This document shows positions 32,821-44,724 of a stretch of 64,000 nucleotides of DNA, piece after piece. A model generated the notes under the pieces. That model saw only the letters and a program-made list of their open reading frames with translations, had not been told where the DNA came from and made no database searches. A program made the translations under genes and the position numbers. This stretch comes from Prorocentrum cordatum (taxonomy: Eukaryota; Sar; Dinophyceae; Prorocentrales; Prorocentraceae): contig CAUYUJ010021060.1 in the NCBI GenBank assembly GCA_963575745.1, forward strand, positions 210,789-274,788, written 5' to 3'. Numbering within the stretch: the first letter of the stretch is position 1; every line of letters starts with the position of its first letter.

Positions 32821-33182
32821 GAGGAGGAGGAGGAGGAGGAGGAGGAGGAGGAGGAGGAGGAGGATGAGGAGGAGGATGAGGACGAGGAGGAGGAGGAGGA
32901 GGAGGATGAGGAGCAGGAGGAGGATGAGGAGGAGGATGATGAGGAGGCGGAGGAGGAGGGGGGGAGGAGGAAGAGCAGGCGGAGGGGGCGGAGGCGGACG
33001 CGACGGAAGCAAAGGCGGAGGCGGAGGCGGAGGCGGAGGAGAAGGAGGACGACGAGGAGGAGGAGGAGGCGGAGGAGGAGGAGGAGGATGAGGAGGATGA
33101 TGAGGAGGATGAGGAGGAGGAGGGGGAGGAGGAGGAGGAGGAGGAGGAGGAGGAGGAAGAGGAGGAGGAGGAGGAAGAGACA
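32816..33182 (+). repeat. GGA tract
   Basis: About 365 bp of (GGA)n with GGAGGAT and GGCGGAGGC variants. All ORFs here are repeat translations. Confidence 0.95.
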
Positions 33183-33261
33183 TAGTCAGAAGAAGACAAC
33201 TAAAACAAACAACGATTATCCCAGTGCGACCCTACCTAGTAGTTGGAACCCCTAGGAAAGC

Positions 33262-33630
33262 AGCATTAGTAGTAACAGTAACGCTAAGCTAAAGCTAAAC
33301 TACAGCTAAGCTAAAGCTAAGCTAAAGCTAAGTCACAGCTAAGCTAAAGCTAAGCTAAATCTAAGCTAAAGCTAAGCTAAATCTAAGCTAAAGCTAAGCT
33401 ACAGCTAAAGCTAAGCTAAAGCTAAGCTAAAGCTAAGCTAAAGCTAAGCTAAAGCTAAGCTACAGCTCAGCTCAAGCTGAGCTAAAGCTAAGCTAAAGCT
33501 AAGCTAAAGCTAAGCTAAACGCTAAGCGAAAAGCTACGCGAAACGCTAAGCTAAAGCTAAGCTACAGCTAAGCTAAAGCTAAGCTATAGCTAAGCTGAAG
33601 CTAAAGCTAAAGCTAAAGCTAAAGCTCCCA
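33262..33630 (+). repeat. AGCTAAGCTAAA satellite
   Basis: About 370 bp of 6-bp and 11-12-bp units built on gctaaagctaa. The word AGCT makes the array highly self-complementary. A diverged part lies at 33515-33545 (gctaagcgaaaagctacgcg). Confidence 0.95.
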
Positions 33631-33760
33631 GGGGACTGGGGGGAACCGCGGGGCGGGGACTGGGGGAACCGCCAGGGGCGTGTAGCACTGCCCGGCCCCT
33701 TTAAGCTAACAGAGTACGAACCCTTCTAGGCAGAACCTAGGTAGGGAATGATTAATAATA
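33631..33760. other. short spacer with ggggactgggggaaccgc pair
   Basis: The word ggggactggggg followed by aaccgc occurs twice (33634 and 33655). Confidence 0.6.
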
Positions 33761-33764
33761 AGAC

Positions 33765-33870
33765 GAGGAGGAGGAGGAGGAGGAGGAGGAGGAGGAGGAG
33801 GAGGAGGAGGCGGAGGCGTCGGAAGAGGAGGATGAGCAGGAGGCGGAGGAGTCGGAGGAGGAGAATGAGT
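33765..33870 (+). repeat. GGA/GGC tract
   Basis: (GGA)n with cggaggcgtcgg interruptions. Confidence 0.9.
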
Positions 33871-34545
33871 AGGAGGGTAAGGCACATAGGTTGGTGTTGG
33901 CATGACGAGCGCGAGCGTCGTGACGAAGTCCAGGAACTTCGCTGCCCCGATACACCCGTGCTGAAGGGCAATGCGTCCCGTGATCAAAATGTGAACACGC
34001 TGCGTGTTGGCTTAACATGTTGGCCCGCGTTTTGGCGAACGTGTTGCGCCAAATGTACGTTCTCAGTCTACGCGCTGGCCTGCTTGCTAACGCGCTACGG
34101 ATTACGTGTTGCGTATGGGGCCGCCGTGGCTCAGGAATATCAGCGGAAAACCTTACACGCGTATCACGCTACACAGCATGGCACGGCAGAACTGATCAAT
34201 CTCGTGGCTCCCTCAATCTCCGTACGGGCAGTCGATTGCTTCGAACAGGCGCAGGAATGCCGCTGCTGGCAAGCAGCAGCCGCTGTTTTTCTGCAGTTCT
34301 GGTTGGTGAAGTGTTTCACGGTGCTGCTGGTGTGGGGCCTCGGGGCCTATCATGAGACATTACAGGCATACCCTGCCTTTCTGTCTGTTCTGTACCTCTT
34401 CTCCACCTTGGACGGGGAAAAGTGGGAGGGACGTATTCATGGGCATTGCTTTTTTCCAGGCATCCTGTGGTGCTGGGTTCTCTTTTTTGAAGAGGGAGTG
34501 CCCTGCGCTCCTCCTTCCTCTTCCCGCTACTCCTTCCTCCCAATG
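33871..34545 (+). other. open reading frame of uncertain status with hydrophobic segments
   Basis: The plus frame of 33748-34578 stays open past the GGA tract and reads non-repetitive sequence with hydrophobic stretches (TVLLVWGLGA, FLSVLYLFS) and many Cys and Trp. I recognise no family and no clear start. A minus frame over 33880-33987 (GRIALQHGCIGAAKF) looks equally protein-like. Kept only because the region is unique sequence between arrays. Confidence 0.25.
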
Positions 34546-34549
34546 TCCT

Positions 34550-35605
34550 TCGCATGTCAACCACTTCGGCATACCTAGTGCAGCAGTTTGTGGTCCCACG
34601 GGGAGCTTTATTGAAGGCCCCAGAGGCGACGTTCGCATGTGGTTCTTCCGCCCAGTACAGCGTTTCGTGGCCCCATGGGGAGCTCCACCGAAGGCCCCAG
34701 AGGCGACGTTCGCATGCGGTTTCTCCCCCTCTCACACGTTTCGTTGCCCAATGAAAAAGGGGGCTCCACGGACGGCTCCAGAGGTGACGTTTGCTTGCGG
34801 CCCCCCCGCCCAATACAGCGTTTCGTGGCCCCCATCGGGAGCTCCACCGAATGCCCCAGAGGCGGCGTTCGAATCGCCACACATTGCGGCACACCCCTTA
34901 CACGTTTCGTGGCCCCTGAGGGAGCTCCACCGACGGCCCCAGCGGCGACATCCGCATGCGGTTCCCCCACCCACTATAACGTTTCGTGTCCCTATATGGT
35001 GTCCCTATATGGATCTCCACCGAAGGCCGCCCAAACTACGTTCGCATGTGGTCCCCCCTCCCAATACAGCGTTTCGCGGCCCCATACGGAGCTCCGCCGA
35101 AGGCTCCAGGGCCGACGTTCGCATGCGGTTTCCCCACCCCTCATACGTTTCGTGGCCCCATATGGAACTCCACTTAAGGCCCAAAAGGCGGCGTTCGCAT
35201 GCGGCTCCCTTGCCCAGTGCGCCGTTTCGTGGCCCCATGGGGATCTTCACTGAAGGTCCAGGTCCCCAAGGCGACGTTCGCATGCGCCCCCGCCGCCCAT
35301 GTCGGCATCCCCCTCACACGCTTCGTGGTCCCAATGGAGCTCTACCGAATTTGTCAGAAGCGATGTTCGCATGCGGTTTCCCCACCCACTGCGGCGTTTC
35401 GTGGCCCCAGTGGCCGCGGCCGCATACGGCTCCCCCGCCCAGTACACCGTTTCGTGGCTCCAAAAGGAGCGCCACCGAAGACCCCCGTGGCCGCGGCCGC
35501 ATGCGTCCCCCCCACCCATTACGGCACACCCCTGACGCGTGTCGTGGCCTCATCAGGAGCTCCACCGAAAGCGGTACCCGGAACGCGGTACTATTTTTGA
35601 CACCG
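34550..35605 (-). repeat. 78-bp satellite array, copy 2 (inverted)
   Basis: Reverse complement of the 3.6-4.9 kb family: units read gcgtttcgtggccccatgg, ggagctccaccgaaggcc and gacgttcgcatgcgg. About 13 units. The tail with catgcgaaggac (minus strand, about 34545) corresponds to ggacatgcggag after copy 1. Units here replace ggtcacagcc with ccgcatgcgaacgtcgc, so they form a separate subfamily. Confidence 0.9.
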
Positions 35606-35820
35606 TGTGTGGAGGCAGAGCGGCGGGGCATGGGAGAGGGGGAGAGGACGACCAACGCACCAGAGTGCGGGATGGGCATGCCAATTACCCGTCGTCTTAG
35701 CTTGATGAGGAGGGTTCCTCGATTGTGGCCCCTCCCTGGCTCCCCGTGCCCCCCCCCCATGCCCACTCCCAAGCGCAGCGTTCCTCCTCTCCTTCTCTCC
35801 CTTATCTCCCTACTCTCTCT
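35606..35820. other. spacer
   Basis: Includes gtgtggaggcagagcggcgg, a weak echo of the 78-bp array tail. No gene. Confidence 0.4.
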
Positions 35821-35825
35821 CCTTC

Positions 35826-35998
35826 ACCCCCCCCTCCTCCTCCTCCTCCTCCTCCTCCTCCTCCTCCTCCTCCTCCTCCTCCTCCTCCTCCTCCTCTTGG
35901 TTTCCTTGCTGCGGCCACTGTTTCTGCTCCTCGTCCTCCTCTTCATCCTTCTCATTCTCCCTCTCCCTCTCCCTCTCCTCCTCGCTCCCCCCTCCTCC
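35826..35998 (+). repeat. CCT tract
   Basis: (CCT)n at 35826-35895 with related TCCTC sequence to 35998. The polarity is opposite to the GGA tracts on its left. Confidence 0.93.
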
Positions 35999-35999
35999 A

Positions 36000-36790
36000 T
36001 CCTCCCTGCCCTTCTTATCACCAGCCCCCCTCGCAAACTTTGTTGGAGACCTATGAGGACCTCCGAATGCATCCGACAACTGTAGGACAACTGCAGAATA
36101 GCTCGTCCTCACCTCTTCCCCACCCCTTCCTCCCTCCCCCTCCCCCTCCTCCCGGCTCCTCCTCCACCTCCCCGCAGCGGGAGCGAGGTGGCGAGTGGTC
36201 GCTCGTGCATGCCCGCTTGTGGCCTCACCGATCGCAGAGAGGGTCCCGGCGTGCGCGCCGCCGCTGCTAGAGGAGCATGTGAGTTAGGGGCAGGGGTGGG
36301 TGGGTGGCTGGGTACGTGGGCGGGTGGGTTCGGAGAGGAGGAGAGGAGGACGAATGGTGAGGGGTGAGAAGCGGCGGTAGCGGGAGGAGAAAGAGGACGC
36401 GGATGGGCAAGGAGGAGGAGGAGGCGGAGGAGGAGGAGGAGCAGCAGGGTGGTGGTGGTGGTGATGATGCTGCTGCTGATGATGATGATAAGGATGCTGA
36501 TGCTGATGCTTATGCTGAGGATGGTGCTGACTCGGAGGCTGCTGATGATGAAAATGCGCCACTGGATCTCCCTGAATACACTAAAGGATGGAGGGGGGGG
36601 TCCAGAACCCCCCCCCCTCCCCCCCTTGAAGGGGGGGGCGGGGTCCGGACCCCCCCCCCTCCCCCCCTTGGCGCTGGAAAGGGGGGGGGGGTTCGGACCC
36701 CCCCCCTCCCTCCCTTTGAGCCGGAAAGGGAGCCAGGGAGGGGGGGCCTCTCTCGCTTCTCCTTTCTGCGCCAGAGAAGGTGTGTAGGGA
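36000..36790. repeat. low-complexity mix: TCC, GGA, GATGCT and C/G-run blocks
   Basis: Includes GGA/GGC at 36410-36445, (GATGCT)n at 36460-36550, and two units at 36595-36745 with a long C-run, then tccccccctt, then a long G-run, which form large C/G hairpins. No gene. Confidence 0.75.
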
Positions 36791-38095
36791 GTGCGGAGTT
36801 GAGAGTAGGGAGTTGTGAGTAGTGAGTTACTGCGTAGTGAGTAGTGATTATTGGGTAGTGAGTAGTGGGTAGTGGGTGGCGAGTAGGGAGTAGGGAGTAG
36901 GGAGTGGGGAGTAGTGAGTAGTGAATAGTGAGTAGTGTGTACTGATAAGTGAGTAGTGGGTGAAGAGTTGTGACTAGTGAGTAGTGAGTAGCGAGTAGTG
37001 AGTAGTGAGTACTGAGTAGGGAGTAGGGAGTCATGAGTAGTGGGTAGTGTGTAGTGGGTAGTGGGTACGTGTAGTGGGTGGCGAGTAGTGCTTAGTGAGT
37101 AGTGAGTAGTGGGTAGTGCGTAGTGCGCAGTGAGTAGTGAGTAGTGAGTAGTGAGTAGTGAGTATTGCGTAGTGAGTAGTGAGTAGTGAGTAGTGAGTAC
37201 TGAGTAGTACGTAGTGCGTAGTGAGTAGTGAGTAGTGATGCATAGAGAGTAGTGGGTAGTGGCAGTGGGTCGTGTGTAATGAGTAGCGAGTAGGGAGTAG
37301 CGAGTAGTGAGTAGTGAGGAGCGAGTAGGGTGTAGTGAGTAGTGAGTAGTGAGTAGAGAGTAGTCAGTAGTGAGTAGTGGGTAGTGAGTAGTGAGTAACG
37401 ACTAGGGAGTAGCGAGTAGTGAGTAGTGAGTAGTGAGAAGTGAGTAGGGAGTAGGGAGTAGGAAGTAGTGACCAGTGAGTATTAAGAAATGGGTAGCGAA
37501 TAGTGGGTAGCGCGTAGCGATTAGTGAGTAGTGAGTAGTGAGTAGTGGGTAGTGAGTAGTGACTAGTGACTGGTGACCTGTGACTAACGACTAGAGACTA
37601 TGTAGTGACTAGTGAGTAGGGAGTAATGAGTAGTGAGTTGTGAGTAGCGGGGACTGAGTAGTGAGTATTGAGTAGGGAGTACGGGAGTAGCGAGTAGTGA
37701 GTACTGAGTACTGTGTAGTCAGTATTGTCTAGGAAGTAGGGAGTATCGAGTAGCGAGTAGTGGGTAGTGAGTGGTGATGTGTGGGCAATGAGTAGTGGGT
37801 AGTGAGTAGTGGATAGTGGGTAGTGGGTAATGAGTAGTGATTAGTGAGTAGTGAGTAGGGAGTAGTGAGTAGTGAGTACTGACTAGTGGGTAGTGAGGAG
37901 TGAGTAGTGAGTAGTGAGTAGGGAGGAGGGAGTGGTGAGTAGGGAGTAGTGAGTAGCGAGTAGTGGGTGGTGGGTTGTGAGTAATGGATAGTGAGTAGTG
38001 AGTCGTGAGTAGTGAGTAGAGGGTAGTGAGAAGTGAGTAGCGAATAGCGAGTAGTCAGTAGTGGGTTGTGAGTAATGAGTAGTGGGTACTCTTTG
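36790..38095 (+). repeat. GTAGTGA 7-bp satellite
   Basis: About 1.3 kb, close to 180 imperfect heptamers gtagtga with gtagggagtag and gtagcgagtag variants. On the minus strand it reads Thr/His/Tyr/Ser/Leu repeats, which are not genes. Confidence 0.96.
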
Positions 38096-38107
38096 GAGCT
38101 GGCGTTA

Positions 38108-38160
38108 GTGGTTGGGGTTAGGGTTAGGGGTTTGGGTCAGGGTGAGGACTAGGGGTAGGG
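38108..38160 (+). repeat. short telomere-like GGGTTAGGG segment
   Basis: gttggggttagggttagggg at 38111-38130, followed by degenerate versions. Only about 4-5 units, so an interstitial fragment at most. Confidence 0.4.
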
Positions 38161-38199
38161 GTGGCGGAGGTCGGGTTCCGGAGTCAGGGGGCGGCGTGG

Positions 38200-38430
38200 C
38201 GAAAGGGGGGGGCGGGGTGCGGCCAGAGGGGGGGAGGGGGGGGGGGTTCGGACCCCCTCCCCCTTTTGAAAGGGGGGGAAGGGCGGGGGGGGGTCCCCGA
38301 CGACGGATCGGGGAAAGGGGGGGAGGGGGGGGGCTCCCCGACGACGGATCGGGGAAGGGGGGGAGGGGAGGGGGGGGTCCCCGACGACGGATCGGGGAAG
38401 GGGGGGGGTGGGGGTCCCCCCCCCTTGGGG
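38200..38430 (+). repeat. G-run repeat with palindromic CCCCGACGACGGATCGGGG core
   Basis: Three cores starting at about 38294, 38335 and 38378, separated by G-runs. Each core is a small hairpin (ccccga / tcgggg around cgacgga). Confidence 0.85.
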
Positions 38431-38439
38431 AGATCCAGC

Positions 38440-39375
<936 letters not shown>

Positions 39376-40205
39376 TGGAGACTTGTCGGCCTTCAGAGTG
39401 GCTCTTGTTCGATATCATTCGACGTCCGAGCGGGCCCAAGTAACCTCCCATCCCGTTGGAGCGGAGCCGGCGACGGCACGGAGACGGTGGCGCAGCGGGC
39501 GCAGAAGCTTTTCAAGAGCACTTAAGTGGGAGGGGGGAAGGGGGCGAGAAGGGAGGGGGCAATATTTGCAGTCGAAGAGGGGTGGTGCGATGCTGGAGTG
39601 CGGTGGCGCCTCCTTTCAGCGACGGCTCGGCTGAGCGGCCTCGATCCAGCAGCTGTGGACACCGCGTGGGCTGCAAGACCGCGGGGGGTTTTGGGGGGAG
39701 GGGTCACGGCGGAAGGGAGGAGAAGGGACGGAGAGGCGCCTGGGCACGCCCCTGGGCTATCCACCCCTTTTGCCTCCGCCGATTGGCAGACGAGGAGCCA
39801 GTGCCGTCGTAGACGTCGTCGTCCTCGTTTTCCGCCCTCTCCCTCGCTCTCGTCGTCACTGCTCTTGGCGATTCAGTTTTCATTCGATCGGTCTCGCGCG
39901 ACTGTCCACGACAGTGTGAGATGTCACAGCCTGGAATCAGCATCCCCACAGAGCGCGTACGGCATTCTTCATTGACCAGCGACACCGACATCGGCATCTC
40001 AGGGCCGCGGTCCACCTGCGCCCGCCCATGCGGCCCTGCCCCAAATCGGATTCACGCGCTCGCTCGCTCGTCATCGCCTCCCTCCATGGGGGGAAGCCGA
40101 CTATCCACCTGCACCCTTCCTCCCCCACTTTGGCTGTTCTGGTTGTTAGAGCTGCACGCAGCGATCCCGAGGGTCCTAGGGCACAGACGCTGCAGCGGGT
40201 TGCCC
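39376..40205. other. unassigned GC-rich spacer
   Basis: Unique-looking sequence. Overlapping ORFs occur on both strands (up to 149 codons on plus) with no recognisable domain. Confidence 0.4.
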
Positions 40206-40256
40206 TCCCTCCTCCTCTTCCTCCTCCTCCTCCTGCTGCTGCTGCTGCTGCTGCTG

Positions 40257-40288
<32 letters not shown>

Positions 40289-40880
40289 CACTCCTGCTCC
40301 TGCTCCTGCTCCTGCTTCTGCCTGCGACCGGCGGCCCCATGCGGGGGACCGGCTTCCTCCTCCTCCTCCTTTCGGGTCGTCCGTCGGCCTGTCGGCCGCG
40401 CTTCGGCGCATGCACCCTTACCCTTACCCTTACCCTCCTCCTCCTCCTCCTCCTCCTCCTCCTCCTCCTCCTCCTCCCCACTCCTCCTACGCCTCAGGGC
40501 CTCTGCGGCCCCTCAGGGGCCCCCTCTGGGGGCCTCCCGGGGGTGTGCCCCCGTGCTGTTTCAGGGTGTCTTTCTGCACAGGGCGGGGGCGCGGCGCCCG
40601 CCGCGGGCCCTCCGGCCGCGCTCTGGGGACTTCCCCGGCGCGGTGCTGCCCTTTGCCCTTGGCCTCCTCCGCCTCGTCCTTCCTTCTTTCTCATCATTGT
40701 CCTCCTCATCTTCCTTCTCCACCTTCTCTCTCCTCCTCCTCCTCTCCTCCTCCTCATTGTCCTCCTCCTCCTTCTCCTCATCCTCCACCTCCTCCTCCTC
40801 CTCCTCCTCCTCCCTCCGCCCTTTGCCCTTGGCCTCCTCCGCTGCCCTTTGCCCTTGGCCTCCTCCGCCTCGTCCTTCCG
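40206..40880 (+). repeat. CCT/CTG-rich field
   Basis: (CCT)n and (CTG)n at 40210-40260, (TCCTGC)n at 40260-40320, (ACCCTT)n then (CCT)n at 40420-40480, and TCC-rich sequence at 40680-40815. A pair of ctttgcccttggcctcctcc words recurs at about 40649, 40819 and 40846. Long Pro/Ser/Leu ORFs are repeat translations. Confidence 0.85.
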
Positions 40881-41525
40881 TCTGGCTGCCTCTTGTTCGG
40901 CCTCGGCCAGGCATCCCAGCTCGGATTGTGGACCCTCTCCTCCTCCCCTGTTGCCTGCGCGGGCCGCTCTCCAGCCGGCCGAGATCGGCTGGGCCTGGTC
41001 ACGATCTGTTCAGGCGGCTCGTTGGCCGCCGCCTCCCTCGAGATCCAGCGCCGTGAAAGAAACATAGCGTCATGGAAGATCATGGCCAGAGCTCACGACC
41101 CCATCTTTGTGAGGCGCTCTCCGAGCGGTACCGATCCGTGAGGGCCCCAGGACCCGCAGTGGGGCTCAAGCGGCCGTCGTGATTCTTCACGACCGCTGGT
41201 TGCCGAGTGCCACTCGCTCGCTTCACATCCTGGTCTCGTGGCGCCGAGGCCGCTCTCTTTCACTACAGCATCCCTTCCTTATCCGAGACTAGCTCGCGGT
41301 GGGGGATTGGCTCATGCCTCCCGCCACTTGGAATGCTCCACCTCCCTCCAGCAGTCGACTACACGTCACGAGAGTGATCCTTCGCCGAAGTGATCTTTGG
41401 TGCTGGCCCACCGGGGTCCCCTGACCGCTAAACGCGATGCGGCCGCAGAGGCTTACGCGCCTGGGCTTGGCGCCCCCGCGCCCCCACCGAAGCCGCTCGC
41501 CCAAGGCCGCTTTTGCCTGGGGCCA
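40881..41525. other. unassigned spacer with a dispersed segment
   Basis: 41380-41515 resembles 31560-31670 (see that entry). The rest shows no array or gene. Confidence 0.4.
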
Positions 41526-41740
41526 CCCTCCTCCTCCTCCTCCTCCTCCTCCTCCTCCTCCTGTTCTGCTCGCATCATGAGTGGCGGATCTCAGTAGATT
41601 ATTCAATCAGGACAGGACGTCCCCTGTACGCTCGTCTCCTCCTCCTCCTCCTCCTTCCTCCTCCTCCTCCTCCTCCTCCTCCCTCCTCCTCCTCCCTCCT
41701 CCTCCTCCTCCTCCTCCTCCTCCTCCTCCTCCTTGCGCGC
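41526..41740 (+). repeat. CCT tracts
   Basis: (TCC)n at 41526-41565 and 41636-41732, split by unique sequence. Confidence 0.93.
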
Positions 41741-42338
41741 AGCAGAAGCAGGAGTGGGCCGGGAGGCGCGGCCGGTCCCCAGGTCATCTGCGAGGTCCGC
41801 GCCGCGCTCGCGCGGCTGCTGGCCACGAACCCGGGCTCCCTGCCGGAGGCGGCCCAGGGGCGCATCACGTCCATGGCGCAGGCGCCCCTCCCTCCCTCCC
41901 TCAAGAGGGGGAAAAACATATACAGACACAATGGATCGTCGATTCCCCAGGAAATATGGGAGAATATGGGAAGTGGGGGGGGATAACAAAAACCCGGGAA
42001 ATATGGAAAAATATGGGGCATCCTGTTATCTGCGTCTATTTATTTGTGTGTCCCAGGGCCCCTTCACTCCTGCTGTTGCTGGTGCTCCTTTCTCCCTCTC
42101 CCCGCTTCCTCCTAGCCGTTCTGGCACAACTTTTGTGCTTGTTGACGCCAACTTCAGAGCGGCACACTGCGTCAACGGGCCTTCTGGCTCGGGATTTCTC
42201 AGTGATTGACTTGGGGTGTATGACACCCCCGCCTGCTTTGCGCAATGGTAGTGCTAAAGGTGTCGGGCGTGGCAAAGGACGTGGTCGTGGTGACTGGTCC
42301 AGCGGCACGCCGCCCCCCCGTGGCACTACGGCGCCTAC

Positions 42339-43496
42339 ATGTACTCGGACAACAGTTCAGAAGGATATTCCAAGTTAAAGTGCAGTTCCTGTGGCTGTGC
42401 GAAGACCCCCAAGGCGGCCCGCTACTGCAAGCATTGTGGGACTCTTCTTGCTGTTGTGCGTCCAGTCGAAGGTGGAGCCCCACCGAGCGGGGCGTGGTCG
42501 CAGGCCCCTTCTGGCGTATTCTCCGCGGCACCTTGGGCCATGCACTCTCGTCCCTACCCTGGGCCCCCTGGAGGTCCTGGACAACCCGCTGGAGCTGGGT
42601 ATGGAGGTGGGCATCCTGGAGGCGCCACCACCAAGGCACCTCCTCTCCCCGTCGGGCCCCAGAGCCAGCTCAATGCGAATGAGGCAAAGCAGCTGGCAGA
42701 TCTCTCGCGGAAAGGAGGGGGCCTTACCACTGCGTCCAAGTATGAGGCAGAGTTCAAGAAGCTGCACGCAATGGAGTCGCCCAATCCCCCCACTCCCCTC
42801 CACCAGCGAGTGCAGCAGCAGTTCGCCGCTGTGGGTCGACTGGAGAAGGCGCTGGACAAGGAGGTGGACAAGCTTTTGGGCTGGAGGAACGACATCGCCA
42901 AGCTCGAGGACACGGTGCGGAGCATGCGTGAAGAGTTGGCCACAGCCGATCAGCAGTACAAGGCTCTGGTGGCCGAGTTGCAGCAGCAGGCGTCTGCTGC
43001 TCCCGTCCCCGTTGCGCCAGCCCCTGCCAAGCTCAAGTTGGAAGACCTGTGCGCTGACACATTCGACCTGGGCGCATTCCTCACAGTGGACGAGGTCAGT
43101 TTCTTCGAGGGCGACGCCGAGCTTGAGGATAAGGACCGCGAAGAGATCGCCAAGAGGAAGGACGACCTCAACGCTGGCGTCTCCAAGCTCGCCAAGGACC
43201 TGCTGGGTCCCCTGGTGGCCGCTGCCAAAGCGGCCCGAGATGCGCATCGTGAGCACCTGGCTCGGGTTGCCAGCAAGCGGCGGCGCGCTGACCAGGGAGC
43301 GGCGGCAGGGGGAGATGCTGGAGCTGAGGATGAGCCGCGTGAGGCACCTGCCGCTGGCCCTGCCACGGCGGCCGCTGAGGCTTCCCCAGCTGGTGGTGGA
43401 ACCCCAGCAACAGACGATGTGCGGGCTAAGGCAGAGAAGGCCCTTCAATCTCCTCCCCCCGCCCCTGGCGGGGTGGGGGGAGGAACCGCCGCCTAG
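42339..43496 (+). CDS. LINE ORF1: zinc-ribbon and coiled-coil RNA-binding protein
   Basis: 385 codons, intact from ATG to TAG. Residues 15-33 form a zinc ribbon (CSSC ... YCKHC, Cys 15, 18, 30 and 33). Residues 40-110 are Pro/Gly-rich and probably disordered. Residues 155-220 form a strong coiled coil (RLEKALDKEVDKLLG, KLEDTVRSMREELA). 230-300 is charged and helical, and the tail is Ala/Pro-rich with a basic SKRRRAD. Known: LINE ORF1 proteins coat the element RNA and often trimerise by a coiled coil. Start: 42339 is the first in-frame ATG. A related GRGKGRGRGDWSSGT segment lies upstream in another frame from an ATG at 42220, joined across a C-run at 42313-42320. The original protein may therefore have begun there. 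ORF2 begins 19 bases after the stop. Confidence 0.75.
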   Translation: MYSDNSSEGYSKLKCSSCGCAKTPKAARYCKHCGTLLAVVRPVEGGAPPSGAWSQAPSGVFSAAPWAMHSRPYPGPPGGPGQPAGAGYGGGHPGGATTKAPPLPVGPQSQLNANEAKQLADLSRKGGGLTTASKYEAEFKKLHAMESPNPPTPLHQRVQQQFAAVGRLEKALDKEVDKLLGWRNDIAKLEDTVRSMREELATADQQYKALVAELQQQASAAPVPVAPAPAKLKLEDLCADTFDLGAFLTVDEVSFFEGDAELEDKDREEIAKRKDDLNAGVSKLAKDLLGPLVAAAKAARDAHREHLARVASKRRRADQGAAAGGDAGAEDEPREAPAAGPATAAAEASPAGGGTPATDDVRAKAEKALQSPPPAPGGVGGGTAA

Positions 43497-43515
43497 CCTG
43501 GCCACGCATCCATGC

Positions 43516-44724
43516 ATGCATGCGTCTGCCAGTTTCAGCGCTCTCACGGTGAGCACCCAAGGGTATTTTCATTGCCCGTCCCCAACTTTTGATTCGGATC
43601 GTTACGCAATCCATGGTCTCAGAGCGCCTTCCCTTTCTGGGTCGTTTCAAGATAGTGTCGACGGAGTGTGCAGCTCCTTCGATGCTCGATGGGCAGACGC
43701 CCTCCAGTGTTTCTATTTGGCGCAAGCTGTAGAGGCCACTCTTGCCAAGCCGGACAGAACCTGTCCCCGACAGGCCGCTGGCGGCCACCACCCTGGGCAT
43801 CGGCAAGGTCCTCATGGTTTTTTCGGCTCCAAGGGCCACGAAGCTGTTACCAAGGCCGCGCCAGGCTTCGGGGCCGATCGCTCTCAGGCCACCAAGTTTT
43901 TTCCTTTCCACGCCCCCGAGCCCAGCCCTGGAGATTCAAGTGTTGAGCTCGTCATCCAGGCTGCCAATGTCACGTCTTGGCAATCCGACTCGGGAGGCGG
44001 CCTCAGAGCTTGGCTCCCCAAGTGTGGTGCACATGTTCTCTTAATCCAAGAGCACCACTTGTTGGAGTCTGAGCTGGAGGAGGCTACTGGCTGGGCCCAT
44101 CGGCACGGGTGGAAAGCTATCCTTGGGCCTGCTGCTCCAGGAGTGGGACATGGTACTTCGTCTGGGGTTGGGATCCTGGTCCAGAATTCCTTGGGATGTC
44201 ATGCTCCGCCTGGAGGCCACCCCATCGACCAACATCGTCCGATCGGAGCTGTCGTGCACATTCCTGGTGGCGACCCCATCCTTGTCTGCAGTACCTACTT
44301 GCGTACGGTTGAGGGGCTCTCGGAGGCCAACGTGGAGCTCCTAGCGTGCGTCGGTACGGTCGTTGAGGAGGTTGGGCTGCCCACCATTATTGGAGCTGAT
44401 TTTAACATGAGCCCCGAGAAGGTAGTGGCGTCTGGGATTGTCAACAGGTTGGGGGCGCAGATGGTCGTTCCCGAAGACGTCGTGGGCACATGTGGCGCTG
44501 GCATGCTTGATTATTTTATCGTTACTGCTGGGCTCGCCAAAGGGATCTCCTCCGTTAGTGCTATTCACACGTCCAACCTCGTTACTCACCTTCCTGTGCA
44601 GATGCAGTTTCATGCAGGTATTGGGAGGCTCCATGGGCTCGTGTTTCGGAAGCCCCCGCCGTTGCCGATTGAGCCCGCCATCGGTCCTGTGCCCCCACCT
44701 CCAGATTGGGCTGCTATTCAGTGA
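43516..44724 (+). pseudogene. LINE ORF2 part 1: AP-type endonuclease domain
   Basis: Nicks target DNA to prime reverse transcription. The exonuclease-endonuclease-phosphatase motifs appear in order: ANVTSW (Asn codon 43966), LIQEHHL (Glu codon 44050), GTSSGVGILV, GADFNMSP (44392-44415), LDYFIV (Asp codon 44509) and NLVTHLPV (His codon 44587). The last usually reads SDHxP, so its Asp is replaced by Thr. I chose the ATG at 43516 because it is the first in this frame after ORF1 ends. The frame is also open upstream through ORF1, which probably has no meaning. A TGA at 44722 stops the frame, and the protein sequence continues in the same phase after it. Confidence 0.75.

Noticed and set aside
38108-38160. 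Chromosome end (telomere)
   Set aside because: Only about four degenerate units, with unrelated sequence on both sides.
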